This document shows, piece after piece, positions 1 through 8,659 of a stretch of DNA of 33,502 nt. A program made the translations under genes and the position numbers. Numbering within the stretch: the stretch's first letter is position 1; each line of letters begins with the position of its first letter. The notes under the pieces are model-generated. The model searched no databases. It was not told the origin of the DNA and was given only the letters and a program-made list of their open reading frames with translations. Origin of the DNA: Chlorobiota bacterium (GTDB lineage: Bacteria > Bacteroidota > Bacteroidia > Bacteroidales > B39-G9); the NCBI GenBank assembly GCA_013152655.1, contig JAADFW010000037.1, positions 1-33,502 on the forward strand, read 5' to 3'.

Positions 1-178
1 TTGTTAAACGTGGAATTAATATTCCTTTCGTATCTGATTTAACATCCAGCATGGCTGAACTTTTTGCTGAATAACTATTATCATCGGTAATTGCAATATT
101 TTGTGTTACTCCGTCGATTGAAAAAAAAACTAATAATAGTAATATAAATCTGACATTGGTTATTTTTTGATTTTTCAT
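1..178 (-). CDS. Exported protein with 'SSAMLDVKS' repeat-type N-terminus (5' part only)
   Basis: The reverse strand opens with ATG at 178 and stays open for 59 codons to the window edge, so the C-terminal part is missing. Residues 1-26 look like a signal peptide: a basic start, then a hydrophobic core rich in Leu, Val and Phe. After it comes a segment reading SSAMLDVKSDTKGILIPRLT. This segment type is common at the mature N-terminus of large secreted Bacteroidota proteins, some of which resemble tail fibres or end in an endosialidase-type chaperone; that is from general family knowledge and the rest of the protein cannot be seen here. The function is therefore unknown beyond export. The forward strand of the same stretch also has a short open frame ending at 74, but the signal peptide plus recognised motif favours the reverse strand. 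Confidence 0.72.
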   Translation of the reverse strand, partial: MKNQKITNVRFILLLLVFFSIDGVTQNIAITDDNSYSAKSSAMLDVKSDTKGILIPRLT

Positions 179-355
179 ATTTAAAAAGCATTTTAAAGTT
201 AGTGAAAGTATTTTTCTCTTTAAATTTACAAAAAAATTTTTAACTGATAATATCCTTATTTCAAACTGACTTTAATTTTAACAGTTGGCTGCCTGTTAAT
301 TTACTTTTTTATTTTTTTCATAAATAATTAATTTCAACTTTGCATTTTTCTACTT

Positions 356-363
356 TATATTTG
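356..363 (+). promoter_or_regulatory. Bacteroidota -7 element (TATATTTG) for the THUMP methyltransferase
   Basis: TATATTTG fits the TAnnTTTG consensus of the primary sigma factor in Bacteroidota. It ends 15 bases before the TTG start at 379. No convincing -33 TTG lies at the usual distance, so the assignment rests on the -7 element and position. If it is used, the longer frame starting at TTG 340 would begin upstream of the transcript, which supports the start at 379. Confidence 0.5.
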
Positions 364-378
364 TTTAAAATTAAACCA

Positions 379-1536
379 TTGAAAAAATTTAAAATAATAG
401 CAAAAACACTGTTCGGACTTGAAGATATTCTGGCTAACGAGATTCAAAACCTTGGCGGAGAAGAAATTACAAAACTTAAAAGAGCCGTTAGTTTTACGGG
501 TGATCAATATCTGCTTTATAAAGCAAACTATTTGTTAAGAACGGCTATTAGTATTTTAAAGCCAATTGCAAATTTTGAAGTAAGAAACGAAGATGATTTA
601 TATCGGTACATTTCAAAAATTAACTGGAATCACTATATGGAAATTAATACTACATTTTTAATAAATGCTATTGTTAATTCCAATAATTTTAAACATTCAA
701 AATATGTAGCATACAAAACAAAAGATGCTATTGTTGACCAGTTCAGGAGAAAAACAGGACAAAGGCCTTCTATTGATACGGAAACTCCTGATATTAAAAT
801 TAATGTTCATATCACAAATAATAACTGTACTGTTTCTCTTGATAGTTCAGGCGAGCCTCTTTTTAAACGAGGATACAGATTAAGTGGACACAAAGCTCCG
901 CTAAATGAAGTATTAGCTGCCGGAATGATTATATTGGCTAATTGGGATGGCACTAAAAATTTTATTGACCCCCTTTGTGGTTCAGGCACATTATTAATTG
1001 AAGCAGCAATGATTGCTGCCAATATTCCACCGGGTAATTTCAGAACTGATTTTGGCTTTATGAATTGGAAAGATTATGATGAATTGTTATTTACAAAGGT
1101 AAAATCTGAAGCAAAACCAAAACAATCTATTTCATGTAAAATAATTGGTTCAGATATTTCTAAAATAGCTTTCGATATTGCTAATAAAAATCTTCAAAAT
1201 GCCGGGGTTAGGAAATTTGTTGAATTAAAACTTAAAGATATTGAAAATGTTATTCCACCGCCTGAAGGTGGAATTCTTATCACAAATCCACCATTTGGCG
1301 AAAGAATTAAGAAAGAAGATTTAAATTCGTTTTACTCCACTGTTGGAACTCGTTTAAAACATCATTTTGCCGGTTATGAAGCCTGGATACTAAGTAGTAA
1401 TTTTGAAGCACTAAAATTTATTGGCTTACATCCTACCAAAAAACATATTTTATTTAACGGAGCATTAGAATGTAAATATCAGCAATTTAAAATTTACGAA
1501 GGCTCACGTAAAAAAACTGATTCTATGTATAAATAA
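379..1536 (+). CDS. THUMP-domain class I SAM-dependent rRNA methyltransferase (RlmL N-terminal-type)
   Basis: Predicted N2-guanine methyltransferase of large-subunit rRNA, related to the first half of E. coli RlmKL (G2445). From the TTG at 379 the protein is 385 residues and begins MKKFKIIAKTLFGLE, the usual family start. A THUMP RNA-binding domain covers about residues 45-155. The Rossmann methyltransferase part has the SAM motif DPLCGSGT at 197-204 and the catalytic NPPFGER at 303-309. The frame is open back to a TTG at 340, but the family start and the promoter element at 356-363 argue for 379. There is no Shine-Dalgarno sequence. It appears to be a single-gene unit. The family call is secure; the exact rRNA position is inferred from homology. 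Confidence 0.9.
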   Translation: MKKFKIIAKTLFGLEDILANEIQNLGGEEITKLKRAVSFTGDQYLLYKANYLLRTAISILKPIANFEVRNEDDLYRYISKINWNHYMEINTTFLINAIVNSNNFKHSKYVAYKTKDAIVDQFRRKTGQRPSIDTETPDIKINVHITNNNCTVSLDSSGEPLFKRGYRLSGHKAPLNEVLAAGMIILANWDGTKNFIDPLCGSGTLLIEAAMIAANIPPGNFRTDFGFMNWKDYDELLFTKVKSEAKPKQSISCKIIGSDISKIAFDIANKNLQNAGVRKFVELKLKDIENVIPPPEGGILITNPPFGERIKKEDLNSFYSTVGTRLKHHFAGYEAWILSSNFEALKFIGLHPTKKHILFNGALECKYQQFKIYEGSRKKTDSMYK

Positions 1537-1748
1537 AGATTTTTTTATAGCATTTGTCATGTAAATACCTCACTACATTAAAATTACGAAGAGGCATAAA
1601 AAATATACTTATACCTATCACTACAATTCTTAAAACATATTATTATTTTCATTAAATTGCACGTTCATTTTTTTATACTTAATAAAGCTGCTCATAATGA
1701 TATTTAGGCAGTTAGTAAATTGATATACAAATATTTAATTTAATATTT

Positions 1749-2552
1749 ATGGCAAAAGTAATTGCACTGGCAAACCAAAAAGGCGGAGTAGGAAAAACTA
1801 CAACTGCCATTAACCTTGCTACAAGTCTGGCTATTCTTGAGAAAAAAGTCCTGCTTATTGATGCTGATCCGCAAGCCAATGCAACTTCAGGGTTTGGTTT
1901 TGATGTAAGAAATATAAAAACAAGTATTTACGAAAGTATTATTGATGAAGTAAATCCGAAAGATATTGTGCTGAAAACGGAAATTGAGGGCATGGATATC
2001 ATTCCGTCTCATATTGATTTGGTAGGTGCTGAAATAGAGATGCTTAATCAACCAAACCGCGAGAAGATGATGAAGTTGGTTATTGAAAAAATAAGAGATG
2101 ACTATGATTTTATTTTTATTGATTGCTCGCCTTCATTGGGTTTAATTACAGTAAATGCTTTAACGGCTGCCGATACAGTAATTATTCCTGTTCAATGTGA
2201 ATATTTTGCACTTGAAGGACTGGGTAAATTGCTGAACACAATAAAAATTATTCAAAGCAGGCTAAACCCAGAACTGGAAATTGAAGGTTTTTTACTAACC
2301 ATGTATGACGCAAGGTTACGATTATCAAACCAAGTAGTTGAAGAGGTTAGAAAACATTTCCAGCAAATGGTTTTTGAAACTATAGTACAGCGAAATGTAA
2401 AACTTAGTGAATCGCCCAGCTATGGGAAACCGGCTATTTTATACGATGCAGAATCGAAAGGTGCGATAAACTACTTAAATCTTGCCCGTGAACTTCTGCA
2501 AAAAAATGGAATGACAAATCTTAAAAACGAAGAAAAAATTATTAATAACTGA
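1749..2552 (+). CDS. parA: Chromosome-partitioning ATPase ParA (Soj)
   Basis: ParA-family ATPase that binds DNA when ATP-loaded and works with ParB to separate replicated origins. The 267-residue protein has the deviant Walker A box KGGVGKTT at 11-18, the A' motif DADPQ at 38-42 and the Walker B segment FIFIDCSPS at 121-129. It lacks the N-terminal helix-turn-helix of type Ia plasmid ParA proteins, so it is of the short chromosomal Soj type. ParB follows after 4 bases, a standard operon. No TAnnTTTG element is obvious in the 212-base gap upstream. I saw no perfect parS palindrome of the TGTTTCACGTGAAACA type in this window. Confidence 0.96.
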   Translation: MAKVIALANQKGGVGKTTTAINLATSLAILEKKVLLIDADPQANATSGFGFDVRNIKTSIYESIIDEVNPKDIVLKTEIEGMDIIPSHIDLVGAEIEMLNQPNREKMMKLVIEKIRDDYDFIFIDCSPSLGLITVNALTAADTVIIPVQCEYFALEGLGKLLNTIKIIQSRLNPELEIEGFLLTMYDARLRLSNQVVEEVRKHFQQMVFETIVQRNVKLSESPSYGKPAILYDAESKGAINYLNLARELLQKNGMTNLKNEEKIINN

Positions 2553-2556
2553 AAAA

Positions 2557-3426
2557 ATGGCAAAGAAACAAGCGTTAGGAAGAGGATTGGATGCGTTAAT
2601 TTCAACTCCTGAACTACCTCGTTCAGTTGATAACGAATCATTAATTGATATTGAAATACGTTTTATTGAAGTAAATCCTTTTCAGCCAAGAACAAATTTT
2701 GATGAAGAAACACTTAACGAACTTGCAGCATCTATAAAAGAACTTGGAATAATTCAACCTATTACCATAAGAAAAATACGCGAAAATAAATATCAGCTTA
2801 TCACAGGCGAGAGAAGATTACGAGCTTCTAAAATAGCCGGACTCAAAACTATTCCTGCCTATATAAGAACCATTGAAGACCAATCACTACTTGAAATGGC
2901 ACTGGTTGAAAATATTCAACGTGAAGACCTTGATGCCATCGAAATTGCAATTAGCTACCAACGCCTTATTGAAGAATGTAAACTTACTCAGGAAAGCCTG
3001 AGCGAAAGAGTTGGCAAAAAACGGTCAACTGTTAGCAACTATTTGCGACTTTTAAAGCTCCCTGCTGAAATCCAGTTAGGCATAAGAAGCAATCAAATTC
3101 AAATAGGACATGCTAAATCGCTTATTAGTATTGAAGATGAAAACGCGCAATTAAAACTATTTTATCGAATAATTAATCAGGATTTATCAGTTAGAAAAGC
3201 AGAAGAATTAGTCAGAGAGTTAAAAAGTAAAAAAGAGAAGAAAAACAATGACAATAAAAACCTTCCCGGTGAATACGACCAGCTTAGAAATCAGTTATCA
3301 AAATATTTTAATACAAAAATCCAGTTTAACATAAACAATAATGGCAAAGGAAAAATCGTTATTCCATTTAAATCAGATGATGAATTAGAACACATCATTG
3401 GAATATTCGATAAATTGAATTTTTAA
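2557..3426 (+). CDS. parB: Chromosome-partitioning protein ParB (CTPase, parS-binding)
   Basis: Binds parS, spreads along DNA as a CTP-dependent clamp and stimulates ParA. The 289-residue protein starts with the usual LGRGLDALIS segment (residues 7-16). Then come the ParB/Srx domain motifs PFQPR (41-45), GERRLRA (84-90, the CTP-contacting arginine motif) and the NIQREDL segment (119-125). A helix-turn-helix region lies around 144-165. A Lys-rich linker (about 221-234) leads to the C-terminal dimerisation domain (about 240-289). It sits 4 bases after parA and 4 bases before the DUF5683 gene, so the three genes are probably cotranscribed. Confidence 0.96.
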   Translation: MAKKQALGRGLDALISTPELPRSVDNESLIDIEIRFIEVNPFQPRTNFDEETLNELAASIKELGIIQPITIRKIRENKYQLITGERRLRASKIAGLKTIPAYIRTIEDQSLLEMALVENIQREDLDAIEIAISYQRLIEECKLTQESLSERVGKKRSTVSNYLRLLKLPAEIQLGIRSNQIQIGHAKSLISIEDENAQLKLFYRIINQDLSVRKAEELVRELKSKKEKKNNDNKNLPGEYDQLRNQLSKYFNTKIQFNINNNGKGKIVIPFKSDDELEHIIGIFDKLNF

Positions 3427-3430
3427 AACG

Positions 3431-4411
3431 TTGAAAAAAACATCTCGTACATTATTACTTAAATTTATCAAGCCTGCCACTTTATTTGGTTATTTATTGT
3501 TTTTTACACTTTGTAATGTTAATGCAAATAATTATACATTATATGGCAAAAAAGATACTGTAAAAGCCTGGCAATTAAAACATAACCCAATACTTTCACC
3601 TATATTGTCAGCTACAATACCCGGATTAGGACAAATATACAACAGGAAAATATGGAAAGCACCTATTATTTATGGTGGTTTTTATGGCTTATTTTATGCA
3701 TATAAATATAATAACACCGGATATAAAAATTTCTATTATGCATACGTTTCCTACCCAAAACAAAATACAAGTTATACAGGAACACCATATCGTGAACAAT
3801 TGGCAATTACTGCTAATTATTATAAAAAATACAGAAGCTTAAGCCTAATTGGAATTATTGGCTGGTACACTTTAAATATTATTGATGCCAGCATTGATGC
3901 ATATACTATAAAAACTAACATTTTTACTAAAGGGAAAGTACATAATCCACAAAGAGCAGCTGTTCTTTCTGCTGCACTTCCTGGCCTTGGCCAACTGTAT
4001 AATAATAAATGGTACAAGGTTCCTTTTATATATGGCGGGTATGCAGGACTTTACTATAGCTGGCAATTCAATAATAATAAATTCGAACTGTTTAGTAATG
4101 TTTATAATAGCATTTCACAAGACAAAAATGCTCCTTCTGATTCAACATATTTAATTGAAGGAGGTTCTTACGTAAAAGACAATATTTACAAAGCCCAGGA
4201 ATATTACAGAAGATACCGCGATTTAAGCCTGATAGGTGTTGGAATGCTCTATTTATTAAATATTATTGATGCCACCGTCGATGCTTATATGTTTAATTAT
4301 GATATTTCAGACGACCTTTCTTTAAAAATACAGCCCGATTTTATTGATGTAAATTCTATTTATTATAGTAATCAATATCCGGTAGGATTAAAACTTACGT
4401 TTAAATTTTAA
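3431..4411 (+). CDS. DUF5683 membrane protein with a tandem internal duplication
   Basis: DUF5683 proteins follow parAB in many Bacteroidota; their function is unknown. The reading frame starts with TTG at 3431, 4 bases after the parB stop, and encodes 326 residues with a probable signal or membrane segment at about 13-32. Two copies of the same unit are visible. Copy 1 (about 52-163) has ATIPGLGQIYNRKIWKAPII, then a YYKKYRSLSLIG segment and NIIDASIDAY. Copy 2 (about 172-292) has AALPGLGQLYNNKWYKVPFI, then YYRRYRDLSLIG and NIIDATVDAY. Each copy probably spans the membrane with short hydrophobic hairpins around the PGLGQ(I/L)YN motif. Copy 2 carries about ten more residues before the RRYRDLS block. 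The C-terminal tail (about 293-326) looks like a short beta-rich end. The family call is good; no function is claimed. Confidence 0.82.
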   Translation: MKKTSRTLLLKFIKPATLFGYLLFFTLCNVNANNYTLYGKKDTVKAWQLKHNPILSPILSATIPGLGQIYNRKIWKAPIIYGGFYGLFYAYKYNNTGYKNFYYAYVSYPKQNTSYTGTPYREQLAITANYYKKYRSLSLIGIIGWYTLNIIDASIDAYTIKTNIFTKGKVHNPQRAAVLSAALPGLGQLYNNKWYKVPFIYGGYAGLYYSWQFNNNKFELFSNVYNSISQDKNAPSDSTYLIEGGSYVKDNIYKAQEYYRRYRDLSLIGVGMLYLLNIIDATVDAYMFNYDISDDLSLKIQPDFIDVNSIYYSNQYPVGLKLTFKF

Positions 4412-4588
4412 TAATCCGTTTATCTTTCCTTATTTTGCAGCCTTATTTACTATTAATAACCAAATAATGAATATAACCAAAACTATACTGTATTGTTATA
4501 ATAATTCTGAATTCAAAATTATTAATTACAATCAGATATACCGAAAAATATTCATTCCTATTATATAAAGAAATTTAAAATAAAAATA

Positions 4589-6169
4589 ATGAACATTATT
4601 CGGTACAAATATCTACTTTCTATAATTATACTCAGCTTTTTTTTTATAAACAGTTTTGCTAATTATGCCAGGATTGATTCAACAAATTTAATTGAAAAAA
4701 ATAATCCGTTAGCATACAGCGATAACCTCGATAGTCTTTTAAATGACTGGTATGTTTCTAATTCTTTGGTTCCGGTACAAACCGACACCAATTTTATTGA
4801 TATAGAAAATCTTGATTTACAAGAATTTAACGACTCTGATTATATAAAACGAATTGAAGAATTACCTGATTTTATTGAATTATCGTATAATAAAGTTGTA
4901 CGTAATTTTATTCATTTATATACGAATGAAAAACGCGATTTAGTTTCAAAAATGTTGGGATTATCTACTTATTACTTCCCTATTTTTGAAGAAATATTAG
5001 ATGCTAATAATTTACCTCTTGAATTAAAGTATCTGCCTGTAATTGAATCGGCTTTAAATCCACGGGCTATTTCACGAGCCGGAGCAACGGGAATTTGGCA
5101 ATTTATGTACTCAACAGGCAAAATGTATAAGCTGGAAATTAATACATATGTTGACGAAAGAAGAGACCCTGTAAAATCTACAGAAGCAGCCGTTCATTTT
5201 TTAGGCGATTTATATAACATATACCACGATTGGATTTTAGCAATTGCTGCGTACAATTGTGGCCCGGGAAATGTAAATAAAGCAATAAGGCGTTCGGGTG
5301 GAAGAACAGATTTTTGGGAAATATATTATCGTTTACCACGTGAAACAAGAGGTTATGTACCGGCGTTTATTGCGGCATCTTATGTCATGAATAATTACCA
5401 ATATCATCAAATTCAGCCCGTAAATTCTGAATTTCCTTATGCATGCGATACATTAATTATTACTGAAAAGTTACATTTAAAACAAGTTTCTGAAGTATTG
5501 AAAATGCCTTTAACCTTGCTCGAAAATTTAAATCCACAATACCGGCACGATATAATTCCTGCTTCCGAAAAAGGTTATTCGCTTACAATTCCAACGGAAT
5601 ATACAATGCAATTTATTGATTTACAAGATTCAATTTTTAACTATAAAGATTCGGTTTTTTTCAATAAATCAATTGTTAGAGATAATCCGAAATATGCATA
5701 TTCACAATATGTTCATGAACCACCCAAAGGAAATTATTCAAAATTATATTATACCGTTAAATCAGGTGATAATATTGGATACATTGCCGAATGGTATCAT
5801 GTAAGAGCTTCTGACATTAGATATTGGAATAACATACATCGAAACCTTATTCGTGTTGGACAAAAGTTAGTTGTTTACATTCCAAAAAGTAAAGCCGGAA
5901 AATATAAAAATTTTAATAACCTTTCATTTGCCCAAAAACAAAAAACTCTTGGAATAAAAGTTGAAGAAAAAACAACCACAAATAAAATATACAATTACCC
6001 GGAAGGAACAAATTTTATTACCTATACAGTTAAAAGAGGTGATACCTTTTGGGAAATTGCAAAAAAATACGATGGTGTTTCGGAATCAGACATTATGCAT
6101 TTAAATAATATTTCAGATGCTCGTGCATTATCTTACGGGCAGGTTTTAAAAATAAAACCGGTTAATTAG
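4589..6169 (+). CDS. mltD: MltD-type membrane-bound lytic murein transglycosylase with two LysM domains
   Basis: Predicted periplasmic enzyme that cleaves the glycan strands of peptidoglycan with formation of 1,6-anhydro-muramyl ends. Residues 1-24 form a signal peptide with no clear lipobox. The SLT domain (about 125-270) contains LPVIESALNP with the likely catalytic Glu153, then GATGIWQFM at 165-173 and AAYNCGPGN at 220-228, all diagnostic of family 1D. Two LysM peptidoglycan-binding domains follow at about 387-431 and 477-522. The order SLT-LysM-LysM and length (526) match MltD. It lies 177 bases after the DUF5683 gene and converges on the kamA-like gene with a gap of only 16 bases. A near-match to the -7 element occurs around 4421-4438, too weak to list alone. 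Confidence 0.92.
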   Translation: MNIIRYKYLLSIIILSFFFINSFANYARIDSTNLIEKNNPLAYSDNLDSLLNDWYVSNSLVPVQTDTNFIDIENLDLQEFNDSDYIKRIEELPDFIELSYNKVVRNFIHLYTNEKRDLVSKMLGLSTYYFPIFEEILDANNLPLELKYLPVIESALNPRAISRAGATGIWQFMYSTGKMYKLEINTYVDERRDPVKSTEAAVHFLGDLYNIYHDWILAIAAYNCGPGNVNKAIRRSGGRTDFWEIYYRLPRETRGYVPAFIAASYVMNNYQYHQIQPVNSEFPYACDTLIITEKLHLKQVSEVLKMPLTLLENLNPQYRHDIIPASEKGYSLTIPTEYTMQFIDLQDSIFNYKDSVFFNKSIVRDNPKYAYSQYVHEPPKGNYSKLYYTVKSGDNIGYIAEWYHVRASDIRYWNNIHRNLIRVGQKLVVYIPKSKAGKYKNFNNLSFAQKQKTLGIKVEEKTTTNKIYNYPEGTNFITYTVKRGDTFWEIAKKYDGVSESDIMHLNNISDARALSYGQVLKIKPVN

Positions 6170-6185
6170 TTCTAATCATAAAACA

Positions 6186-8375
6186 CTATTCAACCAATAA
6201 ATTTGAATACTCATTTGTAATTTCAAAATCATATTTAGGATATTCCCAAACCGGTTGCCGCTCTTCTGTTTGTCCAATTGAATATCCCCAAATACTTTCA
6301 TACTCCTTAATATCCTCACCCATATCTTTCAATTGGTTCAAATATTCATTAATAGATTTCGATTCAACTATTACTATTTTTCCCATTTTTTCAATCACCG
6401 GGCTATGATTTCGAGTGTTGTCATGGTCAAATTCCAATATTCTTCTTCCTAACCGGGTAATGCCAATTACCCTAAATGTAAGGCTCTTTCCAACTCCCGG
6501 AAGATTTAACACGTTTCGGTCTGTTCCAAGAAACAAGATTTTTTCTTTATTTCGAATTTCATTTATTCTATCAACAATATTTTCAGTATCTAAATGTAAG
6601 TCTCTAATCGTTTCATCATACTCTTTTGGAATTGTTCCGGCAGATTTTTCTTCCCATAATTCCTGAACAAGACGGGCATTAGTTGCAAAATTATGGCTGT
6701 TTTCTTTAAATCCTTTTACTGAAAATGTATAATACGGAAGTACACCTACATCATTTAATACTTTTCTTAATTTTAAAGTATGCCCCCTTCTTGATGCAGA
6801 CGCAGTAAATACTGTTTGGTTAGTTATAATCCATCCTGCCCGGGTAATTCTTTCAATTGCAATTTTTGCACTTGGTGTAATTTCCAGGGCAGATTCAAAA
6901 TGGGTTTGTACTATAAACTGTTTTATTCCTATTTTTTCTGCCTTTTTTCTAAAAGATTTTAAAATAGCCGATAACTCAGGTGTAATTCTTTGGGGTAAAT
7001 ATGCTAATATTCGAGTTCCTAAACGAATTCTTAATATTTCAGCCAACTTTTCCCCTTCCGGCAAAGTTTTATTATGCTCTTTTTTTCTGCAAGCCATATG
7101 GTACACCTCGTCTAAAATAACTCTTAGTGAATTATCGCTACTCATAAAAGCATCACCACCGGTTATTAAAATATCTCGTAACTGTGTGTCTTTCTCAAAA
7201 TAATCCAATAAATCGCTTAGTGTAGTTTTCCATTCCACTTTCGGCCTTAATTTTTTTAAATTAAAATTTAAATGCCCTCTTTGAAAATCATACATTCTTT
7301 GACAAGAAACACATAATCCGGCACATGCTCTTCCTACAGTTTCAGGAATTAAAATTGCAACTTCAGGGTATCTTCTATGTACATTTACATCGTTTGGTAA
7401 GAACCAGCCTGCAGCATTTGGTTCGTCTTTTTTTACCATATCTTCTTTTTCCCAGGCTTTTATTTTTCCAAATTCTTCAATTAATGCTTTGCTATGAAAA
7501 ATATAATCACGTATTGCCTGATCTGGTTTTGAATTATACTCAAAACCATCAATTATTAATAAAGAAAGATAATATGGATTTACAAAAAGCGGTATGCCAC
7601 ATTCTCTTGCTTCTTTTAATATTTTCATTGTTTTTTCATCAAGCGAAAAATTCAGTAATTCATTTAATAATTCAGGTTCTCTTACCGCAAATTTTAAGTG
7701 AAAAACTCTATCTTTCCACCATTGAGCCATCATTTCTCTTTTTTGTTGAAAGTTCATATCAGGCTCAAAATTGTATTTTTTACTTTTTAGCTTTCCCTCG
7801 TCAATTTTTTTTATTAGTATATCTATTATACGCTGTTTATTTCTTTTTTGTATTTCAACTATTTGAGGGTCTAATCCGGAATGATATTTATCCATCCAAT
7901 TTTCCACAATACTTCTTGTTGGAATAAATGCTTCCGTTTCTCCTTTAAATTGCCTGAATAAATAGAGCATATCAATCATAAAATCAACATTTGCACCACC
8001 TAAACCATACTTAGCAGCAAGCCATAATGTTTCAAAAGGATTGGTAACAGCATTTTCTCCTGTTAAATTCGGATCACCATATTCATTCCCTGCATAATTA
8101 ATATAATCCAGAATTCTTAGAGCAGCTACTTCCTGCCAGGTAAGTTTATTAAATGCATCTTTATCAATTTTCCTTGCTTCACTAAATAAAATAGTATTTG
8201 ACCCTTCTCTGTAAAAAGAGTAAACCCAATTTTTTAGTTTTAAGTTTACTTCTTCAGCACTATTGGCATTTAATATTATTTCTTTTAGCTTTTTATTTTC
8301 ATTAAGCAATTGATTTAATACGTCTTCTGTTTTTGTGTTAATAGTAGTATAATCTAACATTTCAATATTTGACAT
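6186..8375 (-). CDS. KamA-family radical SAM protein (lysine 2,3-aminomutase-like)
   Basis: Radical SAM enzyme related to lysine 2,3-aminomutase, which moves an amino group using a 4Fe-4S cluster, SAM and PLP. At 729 residues it is far longer than classical KamA (about 420). Residues 1-330 form an N-terminal region I cannot assign. The radical SAM core holds the cluster motif C351-x3-C355-x2-C358, then ILITGGDAF (402-410), IRLGTRILAYLPQRITPEL (450-468), a QTHFESALEIT segment (490-500) and a VLPYY segment (545-549), all lining up with KamA. LPGVGKS (625-631) resembles the PLP-binding PGGGGK loop, making Lys630 the candidate PLP lysine. The substrate cannot be told from the sequence. It stands alone, with rodA ending 284 bases upstream and mltD converging downstream. 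Confidence 0.85.
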   Translation of the reverse strand: MSNIEMLDYTTINTKTEDVLNQLLNENKKLKEIILNANSAEEVNLKLKNWVYSFYREGSNTILFSEARKIDKDAFNKLTWQEVAALRILDYINYAGNEYGDPNLTGENAVTNPFETLWLAAKYGLGGANVDFMIDMLYLFRQFKGETEAFIPTRSIVENWMDKYHSGLDPQIVEIQKRNKQRIIDILIKKIDEGKLKSKKYNFEPDMNFQQKREMMAQWWKDRVFHLKFAVREPELLNELLNFSLDEKTMKILKEARECGIPLFVNPYYLSLLIIDGFEYNSKPDQAIRDYIFHSKALIEEFGKIKAWEKEDMVKKDEPNAAGWFLPNDVNVHRRYPEVAILIPETVGRACAGLCVSCQRMYDFQRGHLNFNLKKLRPKVEWKTTLSDLLDYFEKDTQLRDILITGGDAFMSSDNSLRVILDEVYHMACRKKEHNKTLPEGEKLAEILRIRLGTRILAYLPQRITPELSAILKSFRKKAEKIGIKQFIVQTHFESALEITPSAKIAIERITRAGWIITNQTVFTASASRRGHTLKLRKVLNDVGVLPYYTFSVKGFKENSHNFATNARLVQELWEEKSAGTIPKEYDETIRDLHLDTENIVDRINEIRNKEKILFLGTDRNVLNLPGVGKSLTFRVIGITRLGRRILEFDHDNTRNHSPVIEKMGKIVIVESKSINEYLNQLKDMGEDIKEYESIWGYSIGQTEERQPVWEYPKYDFEITNEYSNLLVE

Positions 8376-8528
8376 TTCTTTAGCTTTTATATATTTTGAA
8401 CAATTTTCGGAATTCTTCTTAAAAGAATTTATATGTAGAAAATTATTTACCCATTCAGTGAAACTGAAAAGAGCATATCTCTAAAAAAAAGAGATCAAAA
8501 AAATATTAAAATTTTCCTAACAAATTGA

Positions 8529-8550
8529 ATATCAACCATGTTGTTGATAT
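8529..8550 (-). terminator. Hairpin downstream of rodA (possible terminator)
   Basis: A perfect 8-bp inverted repeat (ATATCAAC / GTTGATAT, loop of 6) sits about 110 bases past the rodA stop in the reverse direction. It is only moderately stable and is not followed by a strong U-run on the reverse strand. It could mark the end of the mre-rodA transcript or be an operator for the kamA-like gene downstream. Confidence 0.3.
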
Positions 8551-8659
8551 TTTGAAAAATTGCAATTTACAAAATTTAGGCTAAATTTCAAAGACTTTAA
8601 GATATAAAATTTCGTTGTCCCTCTTAGTCTTTTTTCTTAATTTAAGGTATATATTTTGA

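Noticed and set aside
3-74. Forward-strand frame ending at 74 that could be a gene tail
   Set aside because: The reverse strand there has a signal peptide plus a recognised surface-protein motif, which explains the open frame opposite.
1537-1748. Search for a parS palindrome near parAB
   Set aside because: No sequence close to TGTTTCACGTGAAACA was seen here or elsewhere; fragments such as GCACGTTC lack the other arm.
7325-7927. Open frame of 200 codons on the forward strand within the kamA-like gene
   Set aside because: It is fully antisense to a strongly supported radical SAM gene, is Leu/Phe-rich without any domain, and its base pattern follows from the opposite strand.
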